A stretch of 64,000 bases of DNA from Novosphingobium terrae (GTDB taxonomy: Bacteria > Pseudomonadota > Alphaproteobacteria > Sphingomonadales > Sphingomonadaceae). Below, one piece after another: positions 8,858 through 17,798 of this stretch. Made by a program: the position numbers and the translations under genes. The first letter of the stretch is position 1; each line of letters opens with the position of its first letter. The stretch covers positions 3,968,001 through 4,032,000 of the forward strand of contig NZ_JABVZR010000001.1 of assembly GCF_017163935.1 (NCBI RefSeq), read 5' to 3'. The notes below the pieces were generated by a model, which had not been told where the DNA came from, did not search any database, and saw only the letters and a program-made list of their open reading frames with translations.

Positions 8858-9859
8858 ATGACCCCACGCCACGACACCTCCGATGCCGGCAGCGATGCTC
8901 GTGGTGGGGTCAGCAACGGGGCCAGTAGCGGGGGGCGCTCCTTGTCGGATCACCTGCAATCGGTGGAGCGCCGCGTCGGCCCCAACGGTATGGAGGTGAT
9001 CCGCCGCGTGGTGGCGGGCGTCTGGAATGACGGCTTCATCCACGCCGGCAACCTTGCCTATATGACGATGCTGACGCTGTTTCCCTTCTTCATCGTCATG
9101 TCCGCCGTCTTCTCGATGATCGGCGAACAGCGTGAGCGCGCCGCCTCGGTCCATGCCTTCATGACCGCCCTGCCCCATGTCGTCCGCCAGGCGCTGGAGC
9201 CGGTGGCCAGCGGCGTGATCGAGGCGCGCAAGGGCTGGCTGCTGTGGGCGGGCGCGCTTGTGGCGCTGTGGACCGTCTCCAGCCTGATCGAGACCATCCG
9301 CGACATCCTGCGCCGCGCCTATGGCATGCAGGCCACCCAGCCCTTCTGGCATTATCGCCTGCTGGGCGGCGGGCTGGTGATGCTGGCGGTGATCGCACTA
9401 CTGCTCTCGCTCTATCTGCAGGTGGCGATGGATGCCAGCGCCTCGATCGTCACCGAGCGGCTCACCCCGCTGGCGCAGCATGGGCTCAAGCTGATCCAGA
9501 TGCCCATCGCCCGCCTGCTGCCCGCAGCCATCCTCTTCGGCGCGATGTATCTGCTGTTCTACATGCTGGCGCCCGGCCATTATCGCCGCCGCGTCTACCC
9601 CAAATGGCCCGGCGCCGCGCTGGTGACGCTATGGTGGGGCGTGGTCAGCACCGTGCTTCCCGTGCTGCTGCGAGTGTTGCTTAAATACGACCTTACCTAC
9701 GGCAGCCTTGCCGGTGTGATGATCTCGCTTTTCTTTTTCTGGCTGGTCGGCTTAGGGATCGTTACAGGAGCCGAGTTGAACGCGGCGCTGGCCTTGCCGG
9801 CAGAGCGCGACATGATCGGACAGTCAGACGACCGCGCCCGGCGCGGACGGATAGAGTAA
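8858..9859 (+). CDS. YihY/BrkB-family inner-membrane protein
   Basis: 333 residues with a Ser/Gly-rich cytoplasmic N-tail and about six membrane helices. The family signature is visible: GNLAYMTMLTLFPFFIV in helix 1, LWTVSSLIETIRDILRRAYG, LFYMLAPGHYRRRVYPKWPGA, and YDLTYGSLAGVMISLFFFWLVGLGIVTGAELNA. The molecular function of this family is unsettled. The start lies 7 bp after the dnaJ-like stop, and fabI follows 17 bp downstream, so the three probably form one transcript. Confidence 0.88.
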   Translation: MTPRHDTSDAGSDARGGVSNGASSGGRSLSDHLQSVERRVGPNGMEVIRRVVAGVWNDGFIHAGNLAYMTMLTLFPFFIVMSAVFSMIGEQRERAASVHAFMTALPHVVRQALEPVASGVIEARKGWLLWAGALVALWTVSSLIETIRDILRRAYGMQATQPFWHYRLLGGGLVMLAVIALLLSLYLQVAMDASASIVTERLTPLAQHGLKLIQMPIARLLPAAILFGAMYLLFYMLAPGHYRRRVYPKWPGAALVTLWWGVVSTVLPVLLRVLLKYDLTYGSLAGVMISLFFFWLVGLGIVTGAELNAALALPAERDMIGQSDDRARRGRIE

Positions 9860-9876
9860 CGCAGGGAAGATTAAGA

Positions 9877-10680
9877 ATGAGCGGATTGATGCAGGGCAAG
9901 CGCGGCCTGATCATGGGGCTGGCCAATGACAAGTCGCTGGCATGGGGCATCGCCAAAAAGCTGCACGAACAGGGTGCCGAGCTGGCCTTCTCCTACCAGG
10001 GCGATGCCCTTGCCAAGCGCGTGCGCCCGCTGGCCGAACAGCTGGGCAGCGATTTTCTGATCGATTGCGACGTGGCCGATATGGACGCGCTGGACAAGGC
10101 CTTCGACGAGCTGAAGGCCCGCTGGGAGACGATCGATTTCGTCGTCCACGCCATCGGCTTCTCGGACAAGACCCAGCTGCGCGGGCGTTACTACGACACC
10201 ACGCTCGACAACTTCCTGATGACGATGAACATTTCGGCCTACTCGCTGGTGGCCGTGACCAAGCGCGCGCGTGAGATGATGCCCAGCGGCGGCTCGATCC
10301 TGACGCTGACCTATTACGGCGCCGAGAAGGTTGTGCCCCACTACAATGTGATGGGCGTGGCCAAGGCCGCTCTGGAAACCAGCGTGAAGTATCTGGCGAA
10401 CGATTGCGGGCCGGAGAACATCCGCGTCAACGCGATCTCCGCCGGGCCGATCCAGACGCTGGCCGCGCGCGGCATCGGCGATTTCTCCTACATCATGAAG
10501 TGGAACGAGCTGAACTCGCCGCTGCGTCGTAACGTGACGATCGAGGATGTGGGCGGGTCGGCTTTGTACTTCCTGTCGGATCTGGCCTCGGGCGTGACCG
10601 GCGAGATCCATCATGTCGATGCCGGGTACAATCTGGTCGGCATGAAGCAGGAAGATGCTCCGGATATTTCGCTGGTTTAA
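9877..10680 (+). CDS. fabI: Enoyl-[acyl-carrier-protein] reductase (NADH)
   Basis: Last reduction of the type II fatty-acid elongation cycle. 267 residues, the usual length. The NAD site is GLANDKSLAWGIA at 14-26, and the catalytic pair is Tyr156 and Lys163 in YNVMGVAK, with Tyr146 in TYYGAEK, matching E. coli numbering. SAGPIQTLAARGI precedes the substrate loop. Followed by repeat copy C. Confidence 0.97.
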   Translation: MSGLMQGKRGLIMGLANDKSLAWGIAKKLHEQGAELAFSYQGDALAKRVRPLAEQLGSDFLIDCDVADMDALDKAFDELKARWETIDFVVHAIGFSDKTQLRGRYYDTTLDNFLMTMNISAYSLVAVTKRAREMMPSGGSILTLTYYGAEKVVPHYNVMGVAKAALETSVKYLANDCGPENIRVNAISAGPIQTLAARGIGDFSYIMKWNELNSPLRRNVTIEDVGGSALYFLSDLASGVTGEIHHVDAGYNLVGMKQEDAPDISLV

Positions 10681-10697
10681 GAAGATGAAGGGATAGG

Positions 10698-10941
10698 TGC
10701 GAGGGGGTTACCCCCTCGCGCTCCCGTTACTGTCTACATTGCGCATCGGGTTCGGCCACAGAGCTAACGTCGCTGCGCCGCAGGCAGCTTTGCCAACACA
10801 GTCTATCGATTTGAGATTCGATTGCCTGCGGCGCTCTGCACTGCGCAGCGCAGGTGGAACGTTTGCGCGTTCCGATGTGTCATCCCTGCCATTGCGTCGG
10901 GAGACGTAATGGGGGTGCAGGGGGCGTAACGCCCCCTGCTT
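10698..10941 (+). repeat. Mosaic palindromic intergenic repeat, copy C (alpha-gamma)
   Basis: Left end is the TGCGAGGGGG/CCCCCTCGC hairpin followed by CGCTCCCGTTACTGTCT. The centre has GCGCCGCAGGC ... GCCTGCGGCGC. The right end is the second type: GTCGGGAGACGTAATGGGGG, then a GCAGGGGGCG/CGCCCCCTGC hairpin. It separates convergent fabI and the 10952 gene, 17 and 10 bp from their stops. Confidence 0.88.
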
Positions 10942-10951
10942 CAATCCTTGC

Positions 10952-11506
10952 TTACTTACCCGCAGCCTTCGCCGCCTCATCCGCCTCGGCCTTGGCGCGC
11001 TGGCGCTCGTCGTAAGCCTTTTCTTCCTTCTCCACCGCCGACTGGGTCGCGGCAGCATCGGCATCGACATGCGATTCGCGCTCGGCCCGCGCGTCCTGAA
11101 TCATCTTCGAGAAGGCGACATCGCTGCCCAGCTTTTTCTCAAGATAAGCGTTGTGCACGAACTGGTTGGCGCAGCCCGTCCAGCCGCCTGCGCCCACCGG
11201 CGAGCAGCTCATCGGGCCGGTGGCGCCGACCATTTCGTAGCTCTTCACGCGTTCGGTCCAGGAGGTGTTGTTGGTGCTGCCCGGATTGCGGAAGGGCTCG
11301 GGGATGCGATAGCGCTCGGCCTCTTCCTTGCGGGCGCAGACCACGATGTCCTGATCGTTGGTTTCCGGGCATTTGTCGTCACCATAGACGATGACCATGT
11401 TGACCCGGCTGCCGTCCGAGCCCTGCGCCATCGCGGGCGAAGCCAGCCCGCCCAGCCCCAGAGCCCCGGCCAGAACAGTGCTGGCGGCGAGAAGAAGGCG
11501 GTTCAT
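10952..11506 (-). CDS. Secreted hypothetical protein
   Basis: 184 residues with a Sec signal peptide (hydrophobic 3-20, cleavage likely after SPAMA near 27). The exported part contains CPETNDQDIVVCARK.EAERYRIPEPFR and GATGPMSCSPVGAGGWTGCANQF, motifs I recall from uncharacterised sphingomonad periplasmic proteins, with four cysteines. The C-terminal ~45 residues are highly charged and alanine-rich, probably a coiled coil. The start was chosen at the signal-peptide methionine; longer frames add a non-signal tail. Confidence 0.75.
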   Translation of the reverse strand: MNRLLLAASTVLAGALGLGGLASPAMAQGSDGSRVNMVIVYGDDKCPETNDQDIVVCARKEEAERYRIPEPFRNPGSTNNTSWTERVKSYEMVGATGPMSCSPVGAGGWTGCANQFVHNAYLEKKLGSDVAFSKMIQDARAERESHVDADAAATQSAVEKEEKAYDERQRAKAEADEAAKAAGK

Positions 11507-11623
11507 GGGCAGGCTCCTTGGCGTTTCATCGGCAATTTCGCGGGTATAGGCCGTGTTGCTGTTGAATGGTAGCTGAAGCTGGGCGGGTTGTTCCATTGTT
11601 TGGCAGGAAGATTTGAAGGGGTG

Positions 11624-11868
11624 AATGCGAGGGGATTATCCCCTCGCGCTCCCATGAATGTCTACGTTGCGCATCAGGTTCGGCCATGCGCTCAGTTTGC
11701 TGCGCCGCAGGCGGGAATTGATGCCTGCGGCGCCTCAGGTAGCGCAGGTGGAGCGGTTGGGCGCTTGGATCGGGAACCACTGCCCTTGCGTCGGAAGTCG
11801 TTCCGGGAGCGCGAGGGCCCGGAGCATCTCTCTTGAGAGATGCGACCAACAACGACTCCCACCCTCGC
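11624..11868 (+). repeat. Mosaic palindromic intergenic repeat, copy D (alpha-beta, long right hairpin)
   Basis: Left hairpin GCGAGGGGA/TCCCCTCGC, then CGCTCCCATGAATGTCT, central inverted pair, GGAGCGCGAGGG, and a long right hairpin with inner stem GCATCTCTC-TT-GAGAGATGC. That stem differs from copies B and E by a paired G-C to C-G swap. The right end is 6 bp from the stop of the 11875 gene. The remaining ~117 bp up to the 11506 start should hold that gene's promoter, but I see no clear boxes. Confidence 0.9.
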
Positions 11869-11874
11869 TTTTTC

Positions 11875-13647
11875 TCACTTCAAAACCTTCACCCCACACC
11901 CTGCCCCCTTGAAAGCCTCAGCCGTCTCCGCAAACCGCTGGTTGGCTTCTCCGCTGGCCGGACGACCGAACAGCGCGTCCTCCTGCGCGAAGAACGAATC
12001 CTGAGGCAGAGCGATGCTCTTCCCCCCGCCCCGGCACAACCGCGCGGCGAGGGCATCGGCGTCGTCGATCTCCCAGATGGAGAGGCGCAGGGGGCGGTTG
12101 GAAAGGTCGGGTCGATTGAGGATCAGGTCCAGCGCGAAGGCGCCATCATTGCCGCCGATGATGGTGTAATCGGCGCCCGAGGCGTTGATCGCATCATTTT
12201 CGTGGGAGAAAGTCGCGTAGAGGCGGTGTGTCAGCGTGCCCTGCGCCACCATCAGCGCCAGCGTGCCCAGACTCGCCACCGCCAGAGCAGGGCGCAGGCG
12301 GGTGTGCCATGGCGTCAGCCGCTGCCAGCCGAAACCGGCGAGCAGGGCGGCATTGCCCAGCAGGCCATGCATATAGCGATAGCCGAAACCATAGCCCTGG
12401 TAGGGCAGGATGATGCCCATCACGATCACCGGCAAGAGCAACCCGGCCAGCAGCGCCCCGACGCGGCCATCGCGCAAGGCCAGACCGGCGCCCAGCGCGG
12501 CCAGCGGGATCAGGGCGAGGTGGTTCCACAGGGTGAAGCGCAGCAGATTGGCGCTCATCATGGAGAGGTTGTGCTCGTTCTGGGCGAGGAGATCGAGCAG
12601 GCGCGAGAGATAGCTGGTGCCAACATCGCTCTCGAAGCTGCCCGGGCCCCAGATCAGACTGTGAGTCACATGCGGCCAGGCCAGCCAGAACAGGCCGATG
12701 GCGCCATAGACCACGACATAGAGCCCCAGCCGCCGCCACTCGCCGCGCACCAGCAGCAGGGCCAGCCACGGGGCGACGAACATGGGATGGAACAGCGGCT
12801 GGTGCAGGCCGGTGCCGAAGAAGCCCACGGCCAGCGCAGCAACATCGGTGCGGGGGCGGTTTGCCAGAAACAGCCGCAACCACAGCAGATTCACCGCCAG
12901 ATGCGCGGGCATGGCAAAGGCGCTCATGCTGGCGAACAACGACTGGCCTGAAAGCAGCAGCATCAGCAGGGCCACGCTGGCGCCTTCGCGGGTCAGCATG
13001 GTGCGAGCGATGCTCCACAGCAGCCAGAGCGAGGCGCCCAGCATCAGCGGTCCGGTGAAGGCGGGGCCGCCCAGCCAGTTCGGTGCGATCAGTCCGATCA
13101 GCGCGCGCAGCCCGGTATGGCCCGGCAGATAGGCCGAAATCCACGCCACCGGCCTGCCCACCGGTAGCATGAAGAGGGTGTTGAGCATCGGAAAATCGAC
13201 GCGCCACTCTGGCGGCAGCGGCCAGGCAAGGTGGCCATGGGCGTAGATCCAGGCGTCGAATGTCGCCATCTGCTCATCGCGGGAGAGGTCGTAATCGAGC
13301 AGCAGCCAGTGCCGCCCGACCACCGCTGCGACCATCGCCAGCAGAGTCAGCGCAATCACCGCCCTTGGGGAGAAGGCCATGCCGCGCGGCCTGAAGCGGG
13401 ATCGCGCCAGCAGGGCCGTCAGGGCCGAAAGCAGCGTCACACCAAGCGCCATGACCAGCAGCCAGCGGTCCTGCATGAGCACATAGGCCCCCGCGATGCC
13501 CTGCCCGCCATGGGGGCTCAGGCTGCTGGCCAGCAGGAAGCACAGCAACAGCCCCACCAGCCAGCCGAGGCAGGCCAATCCGATCTGCGCGCGCGATGCT
13601 TGGGGCGAGCCTTGTGTAGGCCGCCAACCTTCGGTCATTCTCTCCAT
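11875..13647 (-). CDS. Polytopic GT-C-type glycosyltransferase
   Basis: 590 residues with ~11 hydrophobic helices. The first periplasmic loop holds an acidic pair in DYDLSRDEQMATFDAW, the position of the catalytic or metal-binding Asp/Glu in GT-C enzymes that use polyprenyl-phosphate sugars. A soluble C-terminal domain of about 90 residues follows the last helix. It probably transfers a sugar to a lipid or envelope glycan at the periplasmic face; donor and acceptor unknown. Downstream of another GT-C gene in the same orientation, with 76 bp between. Confidence 0.7.
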   Translation of the reverse strand: MERMTEGWRPTQGSPQASRAQIGLACLGWLVGLLLCFLLASSLSPHGGQGIAGAYVLMQDRWLLVMALGVTLLSALTALLARSRFRPRGMAFSPRAVIALTLLAMVAAVVGRHWLLLDYDLSRDEQMATFDAWIYAHGHLAWPLPPEWRVDFPMLNTLFMLPVGRPVAWISAYLPGHTGLRALIGLIAPNWLGGPAFTGPLMLGASLWLLWSIARTMLTREGASVALLMLLLSGQSLFASMSAFAMPAHLAVNLLWLRLFLANRPRTDVAALAVGFFGTGLHQPLFHPMFVAPWLALLLVRGEWRRLGLYVVVYGAIGLFWLAWPHVTHSLIWGPGSFESDVGTSYLSRLLDLLAQNEHNLSMMSANLLRFTLWNHLALIPLAALGAGLALRDGRVGALLAGLLLPVIVMGIILPYQGYGFGYRYMHGLLGNAALLAGFGWQRLTPWHTRLRPALAVASLGTLALMVAQGTLTHRLYATFSHENDAINASGADYTIIGGNDGAFALDLILNRPDLSNRPLRLSIWEIDDADALAARLCRGGGKSIALPQDSFFAQEDALFGRPASGEANQRFAETAEAFKGAGCGVKVLK

Positions 13648-13723
13648 CGCGGCCAGTCTAGAGCCTTTTCGCGATGAGCCAAAACGCTCTTTTTTCCGGG
13701 CCTTTTTCGAGCCTGAAAGGGCT

Positions 13724-15586
13724 CTAGCGCACCACGCGCCAGACTTTCAGCCGCGCATCCTGCGGCCCGGGCAGCGGCGCCAGCCAGCCCGGCACATGAC
13801 CGGCCAGCAATTGCCCGGCCAGACCTTGCGGCGCGACACGGGCATAGATGGCACTTTCAGCAGTCAGCGGACAGAGCGCGACATACTGGGCCTTCTGGCC
13901 GCGTATGATGGCATGAGCTTGATTGAGCGGGGAAAGGAAGGCGTGAATTACGGTGTCCATGGCACGCGCACCACGATGATGGCCGCTGGCCAGCGCAGTA
14001 TGATGCGTGGCGACCAACAGTTCAGGCGCAATATCGAGACCTGCCAGAATGAGACCTGATGGTTGTTCACTGAGCGCATGAGCGCTTTCATCAATGTGGC
14101 AAGTCCATACCGACCATACTAGCTGGTTCCCAGACGCAGCCTCTGTGCCGGGCGGCCGATTCGTGTAAATCCCTGTCCTCTCAGTGTTTCCTTGCTGACT
14201 GGATTGACCGTAGAGCGTAAATGGAGCGCTGGGTTCCACCGCCAAAGCTATGGCCACAAACCAGCCGATACGAGGCAAGACAGCAGAATCTTGGGCTCGA
14301 TTGAACCAGCGCAGCACCAACCAGGCCAAAGGTATCGCTGTCAGAGCCGACGATAAAGAGGCTGCGCGTACCACCAGCAAGGCCACTGCCTGTGCCCCTG
14401 CCAGCACAAGCGCATAGTCACGCCAGAACAGGCGCATGGCGCCATGGCCTTCGCGGATCAGACACCAAAGAGAGAAAAACGCAAACAGCGGCGGGAGGCA
14501 GATCTGAAGCGACCATACCGGGAACTGTTGCCAGATCGGCAGCCCTTCGGCGACCTGATCGTACCACATATGCCGAACCGTAGGGCTCAGCATATCGAAG
14601 CTGCCGGAACGACATTGCGGCGCCATGCCCAGATAGAGCGCCCCGGCCACTGCCCCCAGCGCGCCCAGCACCACCACCCTGCCCCAGATCGGCCAACGCT
14701 GCCCAAGGGCGGTTGCCGCCACACTGCCCAGCGCGGCCACGCTCAGCACAGTCAGCTGGACGGGTGACATCTGGTCGCAATGCTGGGCCAGATCGCCAAA
14801 GCCGCGCAGCAGGCTGAACAGCAGCAACGATCCCGATGCCAGCGCCGCCATATAATGGGCCAGCCAGAAACGCCCCGGCTCATTGCGGAACCAGCGCAAG
14901 GCACCCACCGCCGCGAAGATCGCGGCAAGCGGCAATCCTTCCACGCTGATTTCCAGACTGGCCGCCATGCCCAGACCCGCCAGCCATGCCCCCAGTGCGA
15001 TGCGCCGGGCCAGCAAGCCGCTCAGCGCCAGCACGGCGCAGGCCACCTGCCAGCCGTGATGGTCGATCCGCATCGGCAGGATCTGGGTCACGAAAGGCGG
15101 GCTCATCATCAGCAGCAAGCAGGTCATGGTGGTGCCCCGCGCGCCCAGCCGCAGCCAGGCGATGCGCGCCAGCAGCGCCATGACCACGCCCAGCGTCAGC
15201 ATCGGCACCAGAATGCGCGCCGCAAGTTCCGCCCCGTCAGCGCCCAGCAGAGGGCGCAGCAGCAGAATCGTCCCCGCCAGCGGCATATCGACCAGCCGCG
15301 ACCAATGCATCACCACCCCGCCATGCAGCGGATCAAGCCGGTGCTGGGTGAGATCGAACCAGCCCTGCCCGCCCAGCCAGTCACGCACCTCCAGCAGGCG
15401 CAAGGCATCGTCGGGGTCGGGGAAGCGATGCTCGATGATGGCGCGGATGTTGGTCAGCAGCAGCAGGGCCGCGACCAGCAGGAAAGCCGGGATCAGCCTG
15501 GCGAGAAAAGCGGGCCATTGTCCGGCCAAAGGCAGGCCGCCGCGCGATGCCTGATCGCCAGCCGGTTTCAGGGGGACCTGTTTCAC
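13724..15586 (-). CDS. Second GT-C-type membrane glycosyltransferase
   Basis: 620 residues from a GTG 10 bp after the gtrA stop, with GAGA upstream; an ATG at 15655 inside gtrA is the alternative. ~11 helices. The first loop carries FPDPDDALRLLEVRDWLGGQGWFD, an acidic Asp-Asp motif reminiscent of STT3-like and other GT-C enzymes, followed by HWSRLVD and MRIDHHGWQ. The C-terminal ~150 residues are periplasmic and contain ARVAPQGLAGQLL...GWLAPLPG. Function inferred: oligosaccharide or sugar transfer from a lipid carrier. Confidence 0.68.
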   Translation of the reverse strand: MKQVPLKPAGDQASRGGLPLAGQWPAFLARLIPAFLLVAALLLLTNIRAIIEHRFPDPDDALRLLEVRDWLGGQGWFDLTQHRLDPLHGGVVMHWSRLVDMPLAGTILLLRPLLGADGAELAARILVPMLTLGVVMALLARIAWLRLGARGTTMTCLLLMMSPPFVTQILPMRIDHHGWQVACAVLALSGLLARRIALGAWLAGLGMAASLEISVEGLPLAAIFAAVGALRWFRNEPGRFWLAHYMAALASGSLLLFSLLRGFGDLAQHCDQMSPVQLTVLSVAALGSVAATALGQRWPIWGRVVVLGALGAVAGALYLGMAPQCRSGSFDMLSPTVRHMWYDQVAEGLPIWQQFPVWSLQICLPPLFAFFSLWCLIREGHGAMRLFWRDYALVLAGAQAVALLVVRAASLSSALTAIPLAWLVLRWFNRAQDSAVLPRIGWFVAIALAVEPSAPFTLYGQSSQQGNTERTGIYTNRPPGTEAASGNQLVWSVWTCHIDESAHALSEQPSGLILAGLDIAPELLVATHHTALASGHHRGARAMDTVIHAFLSPLNQAHAIIRGQKAQYVALCPLTAESAIYARVAPQGLAGQLLAGHVPGWLAPLPGPQDARLKVWRVVR

Positions 15587-15596
15587 GGGAAGTCTC

Positions 15597-16001
15597 TCAA
15601 TCCGCCAGACGGGGCGCGAAAACCAGCCGGTTGCGCAGACTATAGGTCGCGGCAAAGGAAGCCGCCACAGCGATACCCTTGGCCAGGCGCGGATCGAGAC
15701 CGGCGCGGCTGCCCGCCCCCACGATCAGCACCGTCACGGCAAGACCCAGCAGCGCCGAGGCGACGAACAGCGCCTGCTGCCTCAGCCTGTCGGCTCCGGC
15801 CTGCGCCAGATGCTGCGCGAAGACCGCCCGGCTGGAGAGGAACCAATGCGCGGCAATGCCCAGCGCATAGGACAGGGCCGCAGCGGGCGCGGCGGCCAGA
15901 GTCAGCCGCAGCAACAGCAGATAGCACCCCATATCGACACCCAGCGCCAGAAGGCTGGCGCCCAGATAGCGCGGAAAAGCGTGGCTCAGCACGGCGCGCA
16001 T
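15597..16001 (-). CDS. GtrA-family membrane protein
   Basis: 134 residues, four predicted helices, with the family features GVDMGCYLLLL, SYALGIAAHWFLSSRAVF and AASFAATYSLRNRLVF. GtrA proteins are thought to help flip or channel polyprenyl-phosphate sugars for periplasmic glycosylation, which fits the two GT-C genes directly downstream (10 bp gap to the next). The ATG at 16001 was chosen because upstream residues are basic and family-unlike, and it sits 10 bp after the preceding stop. Confidence 0.82.
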   Translation of the reverse strand: MRAVLSHAFPRYLGASLLALGVDMGCYLLLLRLTLAAAPAAALSYALGIAAHWFLSSRAVFAQHLAQAGADRLRQQALFVASALLGLAVTVLIVGAGSRAGLDPRLAKGIAVAASFAATYSLRNRLVFAPRLAD

Positions 16002-16011
16002 CGCTCTGCGG

Positions 16012-17589
16012 TCAGGCCGCGCGCGTTTTCGGCAGGCCAGCGCCGACGCGTGCCGGCACATCGCGCAAAGAGCCCAGAGCAGCCGCCTGATCGGGCGTGA
16101 CGGCGCGCGTTTCAGGAAGCCGGGTCTGGGCGCCCTCATCGCCTGCCTCGTGATATTCGGCGTCTTCGTTGACGCACCAGATATCGTAGAGCCGCTTGCC
16201 CGCCTTGATGTTCTCCACCGTCAGCATGGCGGTCATCATGGCGTGGTCCTGATTGTTGTAGCGATGCATGCCGTTGCGACCCACCATATGCAGCGTGGGG
16301 AAGCGCGCTTCCAGATCATCGCGCATCGCCGCCACATGGGCCGCATAGGTCTCATCATAGACCGGATAGGCCTTTTCCTGACGGACCACGGCGCCGCCGA
16401 TCACCTGATCGGGGTTCACCAGACCAAGCACCTGCATTTCCCGCGTGGCCAGCGCGACCAGATCGTCATCCGCCATCGACCACAGGCCATCGCCTTCAAA
16501 GCAGAAATATTCCAGACCGACGCAGGCCACCGTCGCGTCGGGCACCATTTCCGGCGACCAACTGCGGAAGTTCTGGATGCGGCCCACCTGCACCTTGGAA
16601 TCGTGGATGTAGATCCAGTTGTCGGGGAAGAGGTCCTCGCTGCGGATCTTCAGGGCCACGGTCAGGAAGTCGCGGTATTTCAGCTCCATGGCCTCGGGCA
16701 GGCTGACGGGCAGGGGGTGGATACGCCCTGCCAGCTCGCGCATTGGCGCGCTGGAGATCACATGGCGCGCCGCGATCACGCTCTCGCCGCCATCATGGCT
16801 GGCGGTGAGGTGCCACAGGCCCTGCGCATCCTGTGAAAGCTGCTTCAGCCCATGGCCCATCAGGATGCTGCCGAAACCGGTCGCCTCGATCTTGCGCGCG
16901 GCCTCTTCCCACATCATGCCCGGGCCAAGGCGCGGATAGCGGAAGCTTTCCAGCAGCGTCTTGGTGGCCATGCCATCGTTGGGCTTTTTGTTCAGACCCA
17001 GACTGCGCTTGAACCCGTCCAGCACCGCCTTGCCCAGCGACAGTCCCTTGATGCGCTGGGCGGCCCAGTCGGCGCTCATCGTGTCGCAGGGCATGCCCCA
17101 GACCTTCTCGGTGTAGGTCTTGAAGAAGATGGAATAGAGCTTCTGGCCGAACTGGTTGATCGTCCAGTCCTCAAAGCTTTTGACTTCCTTGCGCGGGAAG
17201 GCCTTGGCCAGCGCGAAACTGGCCATGCACAGGGTGGAGCGCCACAGGCCCAGATTGCGCAAGGCCTCAAAGGCGCGCAGCGGATAGGAGTAGAAGCGGC
17301 CCTCGTAATAGATGCGGCTCATGCGCGGGCGCTGGATGAAATCGTCGGGCAGGATCTCGTTCCACAGATCCACGACCTGCTGCGATTTCGAGAAGAAGCG
17401 ATGGCCGCCGATGTCGAAGCGGTATCCCTCATGCTCCACCGTGCGGCTGATGCCGCCGACATAGCGCGGGTCCTTCTCGATGATGGAGACGGTGTAGCCG
17501 GCCTTGGTCAGCAGATAGCCTGCCGTCAGGCCTGCTGGCCCGGCGCCGATGATCGCCACATCCACTGCTTGCTGTCGGTCGCTGCTCAT
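16012..17589 (-). CDS. FAD-dependent oxidoreductase (UDP-galactopyranose mutase/amine-oxidase-like)
   Basis: 525 residues from ATG 17589 with AAGG upstream. Dinucleotide fold VAIIGAGPAGLTAGYLL at ~11-27, then EKDPRYVGGISRT and FDIGGHRFFSK, typical of the NAD(P)-binding/UGM-like oxidoreductases linked to glycosyltransferase loci. C-terminal FAD contact MVGRNGMHRYNNQDHAMMTA. Likely acts on a nucleotide sugar or lipid-linked sugar feeding the downstream GtrA/GT-C genes; the substrate is inferred from context only. Confidence 0.8.
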   Translation of the reverse strand: MSSDRQQAVDVAIIGAGPAGLTAGYLLTKAGYTVSIIEKDPRYVGGISRTVEHEGYRFDIGGHRFFSKSQQVVDLWNEILPDDFIQRPRMSRIYYEGRFYSYPLRAFEALRNLGLWRSTLCMASFALAKAFPRKEVKSFEDWTINQFGQKLYSIFFKTYTEKVWGMPCDTMSADWAAQRIKGLSLGKAVLDGFKRSLGLNKKPNDGMATKTLLESFRYPRLGPGMMWEEAARKIEATGFGSILMGHGLKQLSQDAQGLWHLTASHDGGESVIAARHVISSAPMRELAGRIHPLPVSLPEAMELKYRDFLTVALKIRSEDLFPDNWIYIHDSKVQVGRIQNFRSWSPEMVPDATVACVGLEYFCFEGDGLWSMADDDLVALATREMQVLGLVNPDQVIGGAVVRQEKAYPVYDETYAAHVAAMRDDLEARFPTLHMVGRNGMHRYNNQDHAMMTAMLTVENIKAGKRLYDIWCVNEDAEYHEAGDEGAQTRLPETRAVTPDQAAALGSLRDVPARVGAGLPKTRAA

Positions 17590-17798
17590 ACCAAACCTTG
17601 CCACATCGCCCCTCTCGGGACCCCTGCGACAGGCCTGAAGGAAAATGCCTAAGCAATGATGAAGAAAGGCCGGACATGCGCCCGAAAACGCCGGTTTTGC
17701 AGGCGATAGCAAGGTGAACGCGGCGGTAACGTCGATTCGCGGCGGTGCGGGCGAATCATGGTCTGAAGCCCCGATCCGGCCCGCATCGACAGAACAAG

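Noticed and set aside
13658..13727. CTAGAGCC/GGCTCTAG palindrome (13-bp arms with one G-T, ~44-nt loop) between the two GT-C genes as a terminator or repeat copy
   Set aside because: The loop is long, the arms partly overlap the upstream stop codon, and it shares no sequence with the 14-copy family; function uncertain.
17734..17757. GATTCGC ... GCGAATC inverted repeat downstream of msrB
   Set aside because: Short 7-bp arms without a T-tract; too weak to call an operator or terminator.
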